A stretch of 64,000 nucleotides of DNA from Myxococcus guangdongensis (GCF_024198255.1 NZ_JAJVKW010000014.1:214336-278335); one strand, 5' to 3'; shown: positions 44,406 through 53,946, counted from the stretch's first letter. Program-made: numbers and translations. Notes: generated by a model not told the origin, from the sequence alone.

Positions 44406-45821
44406 CGTGAGCGCGGCCTCCGTGGGCTCGCGGAAGACAGGGAGCCCCTGACTGATGCGGTCGAAGAGCACCTCCCGGTCGATCCGTGGCGTCGCTTCTG
44501 GAAACACCTCGTCGACGAAGATGGCGCGGAGGGCATCGGCCACGTCATCGCCATACGTGTTGATGTCGAAGTGGTGTGTGGCCTCGACGGTGCCATCGAA
44601 GGCGTGGTCGTCCTCGATGACGACGCGGGCCCGGAAGGTGGCCGCGCTCAGCAGGTAGTCGTTGTGGTGGCCGAGCACCACGTCGCGCGCCTCGATGACA
44701 CCTCGGACGTTGAGCTCTCCATCGGAGCACAGCCCGTGGCATCGCAGGTCGCCCAGGATGTTCACGAGCGAGTCGTGCCCCGAGTCTCGCACCACGCCGT
44801 TCACGATGACATTCCCCGTCACCGCGAACGGCCGCTGGATGGACAGGTCACCGTCCACTTCCAGGTCGCCGTGGTGGAAGAAGGTGCGCTTCAGCGTCAG
44901 CGGCCCCTTCAGCTGGAGGCGCCGCGCCTCCACGCTCAGCGCGGCGCGCAGGGCGTCCAGCCGGGCCAGGGCCGTGGCCGGGTCACCGGAGCCGTGCAGC
45001 CCCGCGGCCACCTCCTGCGCCGAGGCCACCGCGTGCTTGAACGGGAGCGTCTTGCCGGCCAGCGTCTTCTTCAGCGCGTCTGCATCGATGGGGAGAGGCG
45101 CGAACGGGTCCGAGGGGTCATGCGGGAACGCGATGCGTGGCTTGCCTCCCGCGGCCTCCACCGCGCCGACGGCGGAGACGTAGGCCCGGGCGCGTTGGCC
45201 GTGGGGCGCCCACACCTCGTCCCAGGTGTGCAGCGCCACGCCCAGCGGCGTGCGCCCCATCCCGTCGAGCGCGTTCACGTCGGCGCCGCGTTCGAGCATC
45301 AGCTTCACGAGCTCGGGCTCCACCGCGCGCAGGGCCCAGTGAAGCGGCGTCTGGGCCTCGTCATCCCGCACATCGAGGGACGCGCCCGCGTCCAGGACCT
45401 CGCGATAGAGGGCCGGAGTCGACAGGCTGAACGCCCCCGCGTTCCTGTCCTTCACGTCCGAGGGCACCCGGCCTCCCGCGGCGCGCAACAGGCGGATGAG
45501 CTCCAGCGCCCGCTCCTCCATCGCCGGGTCGTGGGGAATGGCGCGAAGCAATGGCGTCTGCTGGTGGTGGTCGCGTGCATTCACGTCCGCACCCGCCTCG
45601 ATGAGCACCCGCGCCACGTCCACGCCAGGGAGCGGCGCAATCTTCGAGTACGGCTGCTGCACGACGAGGTGCAGGGGCGTCATGCCGTCACGGTTGCGCG
45701 CATTCACATCCGCGCCATCGGCCACGGCCTTCCTCACGGCCTCCGCGGTCAGCTCGTCCCGCCAGCGGGTCTTCGATTCGCAGAGCGAGAGCAGGGCCTG
45801 GGTCGCGTCACGGTTCGACAT
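44367..45821 (-). CDS. Ankyrin-repeat protein with bactofilin-like C-terminal repeat domain
   Basis: A 484-residue cytoplasmic protein. Residues 25-210 hold ankyrin repeats (DGMTPLHLVVQQ, AQTPLHWALRAVEPELVKLM, GRTPLGVALHTW). A helical linker precedes the solenoid at about 315-425 (GDLEVDGDLSIQRPFAVTGNVIVNGVV), which matches the C-terminus of the ankyrin protein at 41123. GGCGAGGA precedes ATG 45821. It follows the small gene ending at 45851 by 29 bp, so they may be cotranscribed. The gene overlaps the convergent ankyrin gene by 39 bp. Confidence 0.88.
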   Translation of the reverse strand: MSNRDATQALLSLCESKTRWRDELTAEAVRKAVADGADVNARNRDGMTPLHLVVQQPYSKIAPLPGVDVARVLIEAGADVNARDHHQQTPLLRAIPHDPAMEERALELIRLLRAAGGRVPSDVKDRNAGAFSLSTPALYREVLDAGASLDVRDDEAQTPLHWALRAVEPELVKLMLERGADVNALDGMGRTPLGVALHTWDEVWAPHGQRARAYVSAVGAVEAAGGKPRIAFPHDPSDPFAPLPIDADALKKTLAGKTLPFKHAVASAQEVAAGLHGSGDPATALARLDALRAALSVEARRLQLKGPLTLKRTFFHHGDLEVDGDLSIQRPFAVTGNVIVNGVVRDSGHDSLVNILGDLRCHGLCSDGELNVRGVIEARDVVLGHHNDYLLSAATFRARVVIEDDHAFDGTVEATHHFDINTYGDDVADALRAIFVDEVFPEATPRIDREVLFDRISQGLPVFREPTEAALTSVGGASLSRRLQ

Positions 45822-45850
45822 CTCGTCCTCGCCGGGTGTTGGCCCGGACT

Positions 45851-46279
45851 CTACGCAACCCAGATGCGCTGCTCGAACAGTCGGCCGTCGGAATCCCGCT
45901 CCAGCCGCAGGCCATGCGCGTCCCGAGGTCCGAGGTGGCCCGCGGCGTACACAGCGGTCCCACCCCGGTAGAGGGCCACTTCGAGCACGCCCACGTCCGT
46001 CGCCAGCGGGGAGAACCTGGCGGAGTACCGCAGCGCGCGGTGGCGCAGATAGCGCCACACGTCCTGCCGCACGAAACCGGCGCCGGTCAGGAACCAGGCC
46101 GCGAGCAGCGGCACCGCCACCGTGGGCCCTTCGAGTTCCGCATTGCTCTCGATAGGCCCCCACAGCAGCACCCAGGTCCCATGAGGACGACGCTGCTCGT
46201 CACGGGACGACCAATCCGCCACGAGCCGCCGGACCGCCTGCTCGATGAGCCACCGACCTGAGGTGTCCGCTTCCTTCAC
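45851..46279 (-). CDS. Small protein of unknown function upstream of ankyrin gene
   Basis: A 142-residue soluble protein with several Trp and Arg residues (WVLLWGPIE, DVWRYLRHRALRYSARFSP) and no domain I recognise. The start is uncertain: GTG 46279 is the most likely of several. No signal peptide. It is 29 bp upstream of the ankyrin-solenoid gene on the same strand, so the two probably form an operon and may work together. Confidence 0.6.
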   Translation of the reverse strand: MKEADTSGRWLIEQAVRRLVADWSSRDEQRRPHGTWVLLWGPIESNAELEGPTVAVPLLAAWFLTGAGFVRQDVWRYLRHRALRYSARFSPLATDVGVLEVALYRGGTAVYAAGHLGPRDAHGLRLERDSDGRLFEQRIWVA

Positions 46280-46453
46280 GGCGTCCGTGAAATCACGACT
46301 CCGGCATCCACGCCATGCGCCCTGCCGCTGCGGGTGCCGAGATGAAGGGCCACTGCAATCCAGGGGGTGGCTCCCGCGAAATCGCGCGGATTTTGAATCT
46401 TCTCGCCGCCGATGCGTACATTGCGCGTGCATCCACACAAGAGGTCCACCGCA

Positions 46454-46999
46454 ATGCGCAACCAATTCACGTCGAAGGCCTTCATCGTCATCGCATGTGT
46501 GCTCGGGTCCATGTCGGCCAGCGCCCAGGACGACGATGACGAGGCCGCGTCGGTCAAGGTCGGCAAGGACGGCAACGTCCGGGTGAAGGCGCCGGGCGCC
46601 ACCATCGAGACTCGCGGCGGCTCGGCCCGGGTTCGCGGCGGGGGCGTCGACATCCAGGCCGACGGCGCCGCGGCGCGTGACGATGACGACGCGGCGGAGA
46701 CGTCCTCCCAGAGCGAGGGCTCGCTCGAGCTGGTCGACTCCGACCGCACCGTGAAGCACGACTGCGGCGAAGGCGGCAAGGTGGAGATCGTCGGCTCCAG
46801 CAACCAGGTCATCCTGACCGGCAACTGCGAGTACATCGAGGTGACGGGCAGCGAGAACAAGGTCAGCGCCCACACCGTGCGCCGCATCGAGACGACGGGC
46901 AGCGACAACAGCGTCGTCTGGAAGCACGGCCCCCAGAAGGGCAAGAAGCCGCGCATCAGCAACACCGGCACCAACAACCGCATCTCCCAGGCGCGCTGA
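46454..46999 (+). CDS. Secreted DUF3060 protein
   Basis: A 181-residue exported protein with a signal peptide (cleavage near SASA). A D/E-rich segment follows, then a DUF3060-like beta domain (about 100-175) built of short repeats of the V-x-G-S-x-N-x-V type (VEIVGSSNQVILTGNC, VTGSENKVS, TTGSDNSVVW). Such domains probably form a right-handed beta helix outside the cell. AGAGG precedes ATG 46454. A hairpin follows before the DUF4157 gene. Confidence 0.86.
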   Translation: MRNQFTSKAFIVIACVLGSMSASAQDDDDEAASVKVGKDGNVRVKAPGATIETRGGSARVRGGGVDIQADGAAARDDDDAAETSSQSEGSLELVDSDRTVKHDCGEGGKVEIVGSSNQVILTGNCEYIEVTGSENKVSAHTVRRIETTGSDNSVVWKHGPQKGKKPRISNTGTNNRISQAR

Positions 47000-47018
47000 A
47001 CCAGCACGCCGCGAAGGT

Positions 47019-47047
47019 GGGGCGGGCAGCCCTCCGCCCCCCTTTCG
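47019..47047 (+). terminator. Terminator after the DUF3060 gene
   Basis: GGGGCGG (47019-47025) pairs with CCGCCCC (47034-47040); a CCTTTC tail follows. It separates the DUF3060 gene from the DUF4157 gene. Confidence 0.6.
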
Positions 47048-47086
47048 GTTACACTGTCCCCCACAGGTCCGACGAGGGGGACGTCC

Positions 47087-49144
47087 ATGGGCTCGTTGCA
47101 CTCCGCGGCTCGCGCATCCACGCCCGCACCGGCTCCGAAGGCCACGCCTCCACGGGTGACCCGCACGGTGACGCCGCAGCCCTCCGCCGCGCCCACCCAG
47201 GACGTCTCGCCGGGTGACTCCGCCGACCGGGCCCCGCGCTTCGACATCGGCACCGTCGCGCTGTATCCGCCCGTCCGCGCCTTGCGTCCCATGCCGGGCG
47301 GCGCGACGACCCGGCCGCTGGGCAGGGTGCAGGCCCCCAGCGCGCCCGTCAGCGCCAGCCCCGACCTCGGTGCCATCCCGACCTCGGTCGCGGCCACGGT
47401 GGGCGCGTTCGGAACGAACCTGCTCCGCGCGGCGTTGGCCCCCCGCGCGCCCGTGGGCGACGCCTCCCCGCCCCTGTCCCGGCTCGCGGGAGGCAACCCC
47501 CTCCCCGCGTGGCTCCGGGCGCCGTTCGAGCAGTCCTACGGCTATGACCTGTCACCAGTCCGCCTGCACACTGGCCCCACCGCGAGACAGGCGGCGAGGT
47601 CCGTGGGCGCCGCGGCCTTCACGCTGGGCGACCACATCGTGCTGGGCGGCGACGTGGACGTCGCGAGCGGCGCGGGGCGGCACATCCTGGGACACGAGCT
47701 GGCGCACACCGTCCAGGCTCGGCTCGGCGGCGGCCGGGGCCGCATCAGCGAGCCCTCCTGGCCCTCCGAGCGCGAGGCCGAGCGCGCCACCCGGGCGGCC
47801 CTGGTCCAGTCGCCCTATGAGCTGACCGAGGGCGCCGGAGAGGACCTGCACCGCATCGCGCCGTGGCTCGTGCTGGCCGGAATCGGCTTGGTGGCGGGCG
47901 TCGTCACCTGGGCCATGTCCGACAGCCCCGAGGAGAACCAGCGCCGCCACGCGGAGGGAGCTCCAGACCCGTCCAGGAGCCTCTGGGCGCTCGTGCCCAT
48001 CTACGGCTCGGTCCAGCAGATTCGCGAGGCGGAGTCGTACTTCCAGCGCGCCCTGGGCACCGGCTTCCTGATGGTCGACTTCGCCACGCTGGGCGCCGCG
48101 GGCGTCGCGGGCCGGGCGCTCATCCGGGCTCCGGCCGCCCTCGTGCGCACCGCCATGGCCCGGCGCGCGGCGGGGACGCTCGTCGTCCGCGAGGGCGGCG
48201 AAATCGTCACGGAGGCGATGGCACGCGAGACGGTGGCGGCGTTCACCCGCGAGGGCGGCGCGGTCTTCGCCACGCGGACGGCCGCGGCCACCGAGCTCGA
48301 GAGAGCCCTGGGACGCGGCGCCATGGTCGCCGTGACGGAAGGCGGGCTGAACCACGCCGTCATCTACGCTCGCAACGCCGCGGGGCAGGTCATGAAGATT
48401 CACGGCGGTCCGCTGCGCGTGCTCTTCCAAGAGGTCCCCCAGGCCCTCACGCCGCAGCTGGCGGAGAGTGTCGCGCGGCGAGCCAACGCCTACGTGGTCA
48501 TCGAGGCCGCCGAGGCCACCGTCAGCATCGAGCAGGCGGTCGCCGTCGCCCAGCGTGGAGGCAATGCCATCCTGCGCTGGTTGCGAGGCACGCCCACCAG
48601 CTGCGGCATCATGCAGGGCGCGATTCTCGAGGCCTCGGGGCTCCCCGCGCAGACGCTCGCCAGGCTCCTGCCCTCGGGAGGCGCCGCGGCGCGGCTGCTC
48701 CCCATCACCCTGCTCGAGCACATGGGAGGCAACGCCGGCCTGCGCTTCGTCGAGGGCGGCATGGCCCGCATCATCGGCGGCACGCTCATGCAGGGCGGAC
48801 TGTCCGCGTTCGGCGGAGGCGTGGGCGTCGTCACCTCCACGCTGATGCGGGTGTTCACCAGTCTGCTGGCGCCCGAGCCCGACGCCACGCCCCCGACGCC
48901 CCGTCGCCCCAGGACGGGGAGCACGGCGCGACGCACGCCCGAGACAGACGCCTTCGCCCGCACCATCATCGAGCGATGGGGACGCACGCTCCTGGGGCCG
49001 GCGAGCATGGTCAACGCCTCGCTCCCGGACATCATCCCCGGCTGGCTCATGACCACGCCCGAGTTCAGACAGTCGCTGGTGCTCTCGCTGGTGGCTCAGG
49101 GAATGTCCCCCTCGACCGCCCTGGCCGTGGTCGCTGACAGCTGA
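47087..49144 (+). CDS. DUF4157 protein with possible cysteine hydrolase domain
   Basis: A 685-residue protein without a signal peptide. After a Pro/Ala-rich N-terminus, residues about 140-215 form a DUF4157 domain with HILGHELAHTVQ (His203-Glu204-Leu-Ala-His207), a metallopeptidase-like signature common in effectors of contractile injection systems. Hydrophobic segments occur near 260-280. The second half has NHAVIYAR (His423) and TSCGIM (Cys506). A His before a Cys would suit a circularly permuted papain fold such as LRAT/PPPDE. GAGGGGG precedes the ATG. A polymorphic toxin is possible, but no injection system or immunity gene is next to it. Confidence 0.72.
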   Translation: MGSLHSAARASTPAPAPKATPPRVTRTVTPQPSAAPTQDVSPGDSADRAPRFDIGTVALYPPVRALRPMPGGATTRPLGRVQAPSAPVSASPDLGAIPTSVAATVGAFGTNLLRAALAPRAPVGDASPPLSRLAGGNPLPAWLRAPFEQSYGYDLSPVRLHTGPTARQAARSVGAAAFTLGDHIVLGGDVDVASGAGRHILGHELAHTVQARLGGGRGRISEPSWPSEREAERATRAALVQSPYELTEGAGEDLHRIAPWLVLAGIGLVAGVVTWAMSDSPEENQRRHAEGAPDPSRSLWALVPIYGSVQQIREAESYFQRALGTGFLMVDFATLGAAGVAGRALIRAPAALVRTAMARRAAGTLVVREGGEIVTEAMARETVAAFTREGGAVFATRTAAATELERALGRGAMVAVTEGGLNHAVIYARNAAGQVMKIHGGPLRVLFQEVPQALTPQLAESVARRANAYVVIEAAEATVSIEQAVAVAQRGGNAILRWLRGTPTSCGIMQGAILEASGLPAQTLARLLPSGGAAARLLPITLLEHMGGNAGLRFVEGGMARIIGGTLMQGGLSAFGGGVGVVTSTLMRVFTSLLAPEPDATPPTPRRPRTGSTARRTPETDAFARTIIERWGRTLLGPASMVNASLPDIIPGWLMTTPEFRQSLVLSLVAQGMSPSTALAVVADS

Positions 49145-49154
49145 GCCGACGGCG

Positions 49155-49829
49155 TCACCCGGACGAGGTGACACCGCCGCGCGCCCGCTCCTGCCGCCAC
49201 ACGCAGACCTGGCACACGCCGGCGATGAGCAGCAGCCCCCACGTGCACCGAGGCTCACGCGTCGCGGCGAGCACGAGCACCGACAGCCCCAGCATCCACG
49301 GCGCCCAGAGGGATTCCCCCTCCCGATAGCGCACGTACACGCGCGCGGGGAACACCAGGAGGACACACGGCACGGCGAACGACAGCCAGTCCCCGGAAGG
49401 CGCGCGGAGCATGAGCCACAGCGACAGCGCCGTGAACACGCTCCACTCCGCAAGGACCAGGCCCGCGCGCCGCGCCAGCACCCTTCGCGCTCCGCGCCAC
49501 GCCAGGAAGGCCCGCGCCTGCGCGACGGACGGCCCGGGAGACGTCGCGTCCTCCGCTGATGGCGGGGGCGTCGCGACCTCCTGGAGCAACCGCGAGCGTC
49601 GGGAGTGGGCCTGCGCCCCGAGCGCCACGAGCCCCAGGACACCGACGCCCAGGATGACGCCCCAGTCCCGGGACGACGGGGCTCGCGCCCGCGGGGCGAG
49701 CGGGGCCACACGAGGCCCCTCCGCTCGAGGCGAGGACCCATCCAAACGGGTCGCGATGACGTGAGCCATCATCGCGGCCAGCGCGACGAAGACGCCAAGG
49801 ATGATGGGGACCTCGCGAGGCGCGGCCAT
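49155..49829 (-). CDS. Membrane protein of unknown function
   Basis: A 224-residue protein with about six hydrophobic segments: an N-terminal one (about 6-24), one around 55-70, and three or four in the C-terminal half (about 130-215, LSLWLMLRAP, VPCVLLVFPARVYV, WMLGLSVLVLAA). No family is recognised. The ATG at 49829 begins the first hydrophobic segment. It converges on the DUF4157 gene with 10 bp between. Confidence 0.65.
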   Translation of the reverse strand: MAAPREVPIILGVFVALAAMMAHVIATRLDGSSPRAEGPRVAPLAPRARAPSSRDWGVILGVGVLGLVALGAQAHSRRSRLLQEVATPPPSAEDATSPGPSVAQARAFLAWRGARRVLARRAGLVLAEWSVFTALSLWLMLRAPSGDWLSFAVPCVLLVFPARVYVRYREGESLWAPWMLGLSVLVLAATREPRCTWGLLLIAGVCQVCVWRQERARGGVTSSG

Positions 49830-49911
49830 GTGGACAGTGCAGGGAAGACCGGGCCACAAGTCAATGGCCCGGTTCACGCCCCTGCCCGAGGGCATGGACC
49901 GAGGGCTCGGC

Positions 49912-50100
49912 TCAATCGCCGCAGGTGGCGGACTGCGAATCCCAGACGCATCCCTTGATGCGACAAAGGGACTCGCTCGTGATGCGCCCACAGATGATGT
50001 CCGCGGAGGTCGACTCCTCGGGGGATGCAGCCGGCGCCTCCGTGCGCCCGGTCCAGCCAGACAGGGTCAGGAACGCAGCCAAAGCAATGAAGCCTCGCAT
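49912..50100 (-). CDS. Small exported Cys-containing peptide
   Basis: A 62-residue peptide with a hydrophobic signal segment (residues 3-14) and four cysteines in the last ~30 residues (IICGRI, LCRIKGC, ATCGD). The strong ribosome binding site GAGGAGAGG about 5 bases before ATG 50100 supports expression. The function is unknown; it could be a small secreted effector or structural peptide. Confidence 0.65.
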   Translation of the reverse strand: MRGFIALAAFLTLSGWTGRTEAPAASPEESTSADIICGRITSESLCRIKGCVWDSQSATCGD

Positions 50101-50261
50101 GGTCACCTCTCCTCGTGGGCTCATGGACAGCCATGAGTCCAACCAGCGTCTTCCTTTCATCCCCGCAAGTCAAACACACCCACTGGGCACGGGCACCGCC
50201 GCCAGAAAAATCCACCGCGCGCCGAGTCACGTCCCCACGGAGCCGTCCTCGTGGGTTCCCG

Positions 50262-51536
50262 TCAGGGAGTCACGGATGACAGCTCATGGATTTCCCGACA
50301 GGAACTCAGGACGTCGGGAGGTGCGCTTCCTCCGAAGCGCTGCGTCAGCCAGGCCACGGCGCCAGGGATGTCATCCCCCAACACGCCGAAGTGGTCCGCC
50401 ACCGGGCACCCCACGTACTCCACCGAGGCGCGACGCGCGATGAGCTCGTTGCGGACGGCCCATGTCTGCGCTGGATTCACACGCGCATCCAGCCGGCCCT
50501 GCACCAGTCGCACCGGGACTCCGATGGTCAGATACCCCGGATGCATCGCGCTCAACTGCGCGAGCAATGGCCGCCAGTTCGCCGTCTCGCTCATCACATT
50601 TCCCTTGGGGACGAAGTTCCCCCAGGAGTCCGTCTGGCTCAGCTCGATGCGGCACTTCGAATCGACATCGGCATACAGCTTCAGGGCCTGGGGCTTGAGC
50701 AACTGCTCCAGCTTCACCCCGTCCGGGTCTCCCTCGGCAGCCCCTGTGAGGAACAGGGGAATGAACGCGACGTCCGGCGAGGGCTCCGCCACTTGCACTG
50801 CAATCGGGAAGGTCAAGTGCATCGCGGACGCCGGCGCATAGGCCAGCACACCCACCAACTCAAAATCCTTGCCACGCAGGCGCTCCGGAGCCTCGGCGGC
50901 GGAGAACAGCGCGGCCTGTCCTCCCTGGGAATGGCCCACGACGGCGTACTTCTTCGACAGCTTGCCCGGGTACAGCTTGTGCGCCGCCACCACGCTGTCG
51001 AGCACGCCTCGCGCCTGCGAGCGCCCCAACAGGAACGGGTGCCGCCCCTCCGTGCCGAGCCCCTCGTAGTCGGTCATCACCACGGCCCACTTCATCTCCC
51101 CCAGGAAATAGTTGAGCAGTCGCTGCGGCGCCTGATTGAACCAATGGGCGCTCGCGCCCAGCACATCGCGCGACGGCGCGCACTTGTCGGCCACGCCCAC
51201 CGTCCCGTGCGCCCAGGCAATCACCGGCCATCCGCCTTCCGGAGGCTCTCCCTTCGGGAGCGCGATGATGCCGGACACCGCGATGGGCCTGTCTGCCTTC
51301 ACCGCATCCGAGCGATACAGCACGCGCACGTTGCTCCCCGCCTGCTCCAGCGCGGCGAACCCCGTGAGCGGCTCGTGCCGGAGGACGTCGCCAGGAGAGG
51401 AGGTCGGGAGCGAGTCAGGCGTGCGGTAGAACGGCGGGAGTTCGTCCTGCTGCGGCCGGGGCGACCCGCGAGAACACGCGAAGACGAGGACGGACAGGGA
51501 CACGAGGGACGCAACGCACCTGCGCGAGACAGGCAT
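50262..51536 (-). CDS. Secretory lipase-like lipoprotein
   Basis: A 424-residue lipoprotein (LVFAC lipobox). The body is an alpha/beta hydrolase of the secretory lipase type (as in fungal LIP and bacterial relatives): the nucleophile Ser lies in VVGHSQGGQA, the first strand region in PVIAWAHGTVG, and a C-terminal block with VQGRLDARVNPAQT and CPVADHFGV supplies the Asp and His. It probably hydrolyses lipids or polyesters outside the cell. TGGGAG precedes ATG 51536. Confidence 0.88.
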   Translation of the reverse strand: MPVSRRCVASLVSLSVLVFACSRGSPRPQQDELPPFYRTPDSLPTSSPGDVLRHEPLTGFAALEQAGSNVRVLYRSDAVKADRPIAVSGIIALPKGEPPEGGWPVIAWAHGTVGVADKCAPSRDVLGASAHWFNQAPQRLLNYFLGEMKWAVVMTDYEGLGTEGRHPFLLGRSQARGVLDSVVAAHKLYPGKLSKKYAVVGHSQGGQAALFSAAEAPERLRGKDFELVGVLAYAPASAMHLTFPIAVQVAEPSPDVAFIPLFLTGAAEGDPDGVKLEQLLKPQALKLYADVDSKCRIELSQTDSWGNFVPKGNVMSETANWRPLLAQLSAMHPGYLTIGVPVRLVQGRLDARVNPAQTWAVRNELIARRASVEYVGCPVADHFGVLGDDIPGAVAWLTQRFGGSAPPDVLSSCREIHELSSVTP

Positions 51537-51813
51537 GACGACTCCCAGGAGAGTGCCGCGTGCGTGGGAGCTGGACGAGGGTGTCGGCGTGGGTTTCCAC
51601 CAGTCTCGAAGAGCGGGCCAACGGCTCACAAGGCCGACACCGGGCCTCGGGCGGATGCACTTCGAGTCGCGAGCCGCCGTCGTGCACCAGCCGACACGCG
51701 CCTGCCCTCGTGGGCCGCGCTCGTCGAGGCGACTCCCACAACGGCGAAGGCGGCACCCTGTCCGAGCAGTGCCGCCAGCGTCCTACTGAGTCATGAGGCC
51801 CGGAGTGAGCGGC

Positions 51814-52560
51814 TCAGAGGTCCACCTGCCACAGCTGGTTGTCGGCCGCCTTGCGATGCATCGGGTAGACGATGAGCCGACCCGAGCCATCCGTCCTGGC
51901 GCCCTCGACATCCAGCACGAAGCCATTGAGCGCGCTCTGGATGTAGTAGGTGCCGCGGGCGCGACCCGGCACGAGCTTCCACACCTGGTTGGGGCTGCCG
52001 TGGGCTTCCCACATGATGACGCGGGTTCCCTCGGCCTTGTTCGCGCCGTCGATGTCGAGCACGAGTCCGTTGAGCTTGCTACGGATGAGGTAGCCGCCTC
52101 GGGTGGGCACCAGCTCCCACTGCTGGTTGTCGTTGCCCTCGCGGTGGGACTTCGCGCGGTGGGCGATGATTCCGGCGCCGAGCGAGCGGTTGTTGCCCTC
52201 GATGTCGAGCACGAGCCCCGCGAGCTTGCTGCGGATGAAGGTGGTGCGCTGGTGGCGCGGCTCATCGCGGCCATGCCCATGGCCACGGCCCGGCGGCGGG
52301 GGCGGCGGCGTCGGGCGAGACTCGCCCTGGCACCAACCGGCGGGGCTGCAGGTGCGCGCGCCATCGCACTGGTTGGAGCTCTGGCAACGGTTCGGACCGG
52401 GGCGGTTGCGAGACTCGTCCCAGCGGTAGTCCGGCCCGGGACCCGCCGCCGCCGTCATGGGCAGGAGCAGCAGCGCGAGCGCCATCCATCCCCTGCCCTT
52501 CGCGGACGACCGGTTTTCACGCGCACGAACACCTTCGGAGCCACCGCGAACCGCCAACAT
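51814..52560 (-). CDS. Ricin B-type lectin, secreted
   Basis: A 248-residue protein with a membrane or signal segment (about 26-40, LALLLLPMTAAAG) after a basic N-terminus, a Pro-rich linker (about 85-100), then a ricin-type beta-trefoil (about 105-248) with three repeats of the LAGLVLDIEG and QQW/QLW type (GLVLDIEGNNRS, GLVLDIDGANKA, GFVLDVEGARTD). It should bind galactose-like glycans. GGAGAA precedes the ATG. The partner enzyme, if any, is not obvious. Confidence 0.85.
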   Translation of the reverse strand: MLAVRGGSEGVRARENRSSAKGRGWMALALLLLPMTAAAGPGPDYRWDESRNRPGPNRCQSSNQCDGARTCSPAGWCQGESRPTPPPPPPGRGHGHGRDEPRHQRTTFIRSKLAGLVLDIEGNNRSLGAGIIAHRAKSHREGNDNQQWELVPTRGGYLIRSKLNGLVLDIDGANKAEGTRVIMWEAHGSPNQVWKLVPGRARGTYYIQSALNGFVLDVEGARTDGSGRLIVYPMHRKAADNQLWQVDL

Positions 52561-52670
52561 GGGACTTCTCCTTGTCTGGAATCACTCGCAGCGGGGCCGC
52601 TCTCGCCGTCCCGCTCACCGTGTGTTCTTCATGACGGGGGCCGGGGGATTTCATTCACGCCCGGCCCACG

Positions 52671-53807
52671 TCACTCGGCGGAAACGTGCTGTTGGAGGAA
52701 ATGTCCCACCCACCCCCGAGCGAGCTGTCGGCCGAAGCCGCCGTCCCAGATGTCGAAGCCGTGCTCCGCGTACGGGAGCATGAAGAGCGCGTGGGGCACC
52801 CCCGCTTGGGAGAGCCGGGCGGCCATCGCCAGGGAGGCCTCGGGCGGCACGACGCTGTCGGCGCCGCCGTGGAGCAGGAGCGTGGGAGGAGTCCGTGGAC
52901 CGACGTGGTGGATGGGAGAGAGCAGCTCGTACAGCGCGCGGTGGCCGTCCAGCGGCGCACCCGTGAAGCCCTCGAGCGTGGCGGCGTTGCTCGCGGCATC
53001 GGCCACCAGATCGCCCGGCGCGTAGAAGCTGATGACGGCCGCGATGGAGGTGTCCCCCGGGGAACCACAGGAGGACGGGATGCGGGTGTCGTCCGCTGAG
53101 TACCCCGCCAGCATCGCGAGGTGTCCACCCGCGGATTCACCGAACAGGACGAGTCGCGACGGGTCGATGCCGTAGGTCGCCGCGTGGTCCTTGACCCAGC
53201 GGATGCCACACTTGACGTCTCCCGGGGCGGTCATGCCGGTGGCCGGTGGAAAGAGGCGGTAGTCGAGGGAGATGAGGACGTAGCCCTTCGCGGTGAAGAA
53301 GTCGGCCCAGGCTCGGGCATAGGCGCGCTCTCCGCCGCGCCAACCGCCTCCGTGGAGATAGAGCACGGCCGGGCGTGGCGCGGGTGAGGCGCCCTGGGGA
53401 AGGAAGATGTCCGCGTGCAGTTCGCGTCCCGGGACTTCGGCGAAGCGGACGGTGTGACTCGGCGGAGGGCGGGCTCCGACGAGGGGCCGGAGGTACGCGC
53501 GGAGGTCGAGCGGGAGGTCGTTCGCACGGGCCATCCGCCAGGCGGAGGCAGCGGGCCATACCGCGAGGACTCCGATGAGCAGCGCGGACGCGGGGGTCCC
53601 CCAGCGCAGCCACTTCCACACGTCCGCGTGAGCGCACCAGAAGGCCACCAGCGCGGTGAGGAGCGCGGGCACCAGCATCACCAGGCTGTACTCGCGCAGG
53701 ATGCCCTTGAGCAGATGGACGAGCGTGGGCACTCCGGCGGGAGCGAAGAAGACGGCGGCGAGCAGCACGCAGCCCATGATGTGAAGGAGCGCCAGGACGG
53801 TCGGCAT
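52671..53807 (-). CDS. Membrane-anchored alpha/beta hydrolase (esterase)
   Basis: A 378-residue protein with three hydrophobic helices in the first ~100 residues, then a hormone-sensitive-lipase-like esterase domain. LYLHGGGWRGG is the oxyanion motif, Ser in FGESAGGHLAML is the nucleophile, HGGADSVVP contains the Asp region and EHGFDIW the His. The catalytic domain probably faces the periplasm. The start is uncertain; ATG 53807 begins the first helix. It is divergent from the HD-like gene with about 140 bp between. Confidence 0.88.
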   Translation of the reverse strand: MPTVLALLHIMGCVLLAAVFFAPAGVPTLVHLLKGILREYSLVMLVPALLTALVAFWCAHADVWKWLRWGTPASALLIGVLAVWPAASAWRMARANDLPLDLRAYLRPLVGARPPPSHTVRFAEVPGRELHADIFLPQGASPAPRPAVLYLHGGGWRGGERAYARAWADFFTAKGYVLISLDYRLFPPATGMTAPGDVKCGIRWVKDHAATYGIDPSRLVLFGESAGGHLAMLAGYSADDTRIPSSCGSPGDTSIAAVISFYAPGDLVADAASNAATLEGFTGAPLDGHRALYELLSPIHHVGPRTPPTLLLHGGADSVVPPEASLAMAARLSQAGVPHALFMLPYAEHGFDIWDGGFGRQLARGWVGHFLQQHVSAE

Positions 53808-53946
53808 GGAGTTCGAAGGCCCTGGGCGATGCATGCCCAGGGGCGAGGGCCCATGGTATCGCGCCAGCCCCCAGCACAAGCGCACGATGATGGCCCCCGC
53901 GGAGCCGAAGGTGGCGCCCGCCACCGCCGACTGCCATCTTCAAGGG

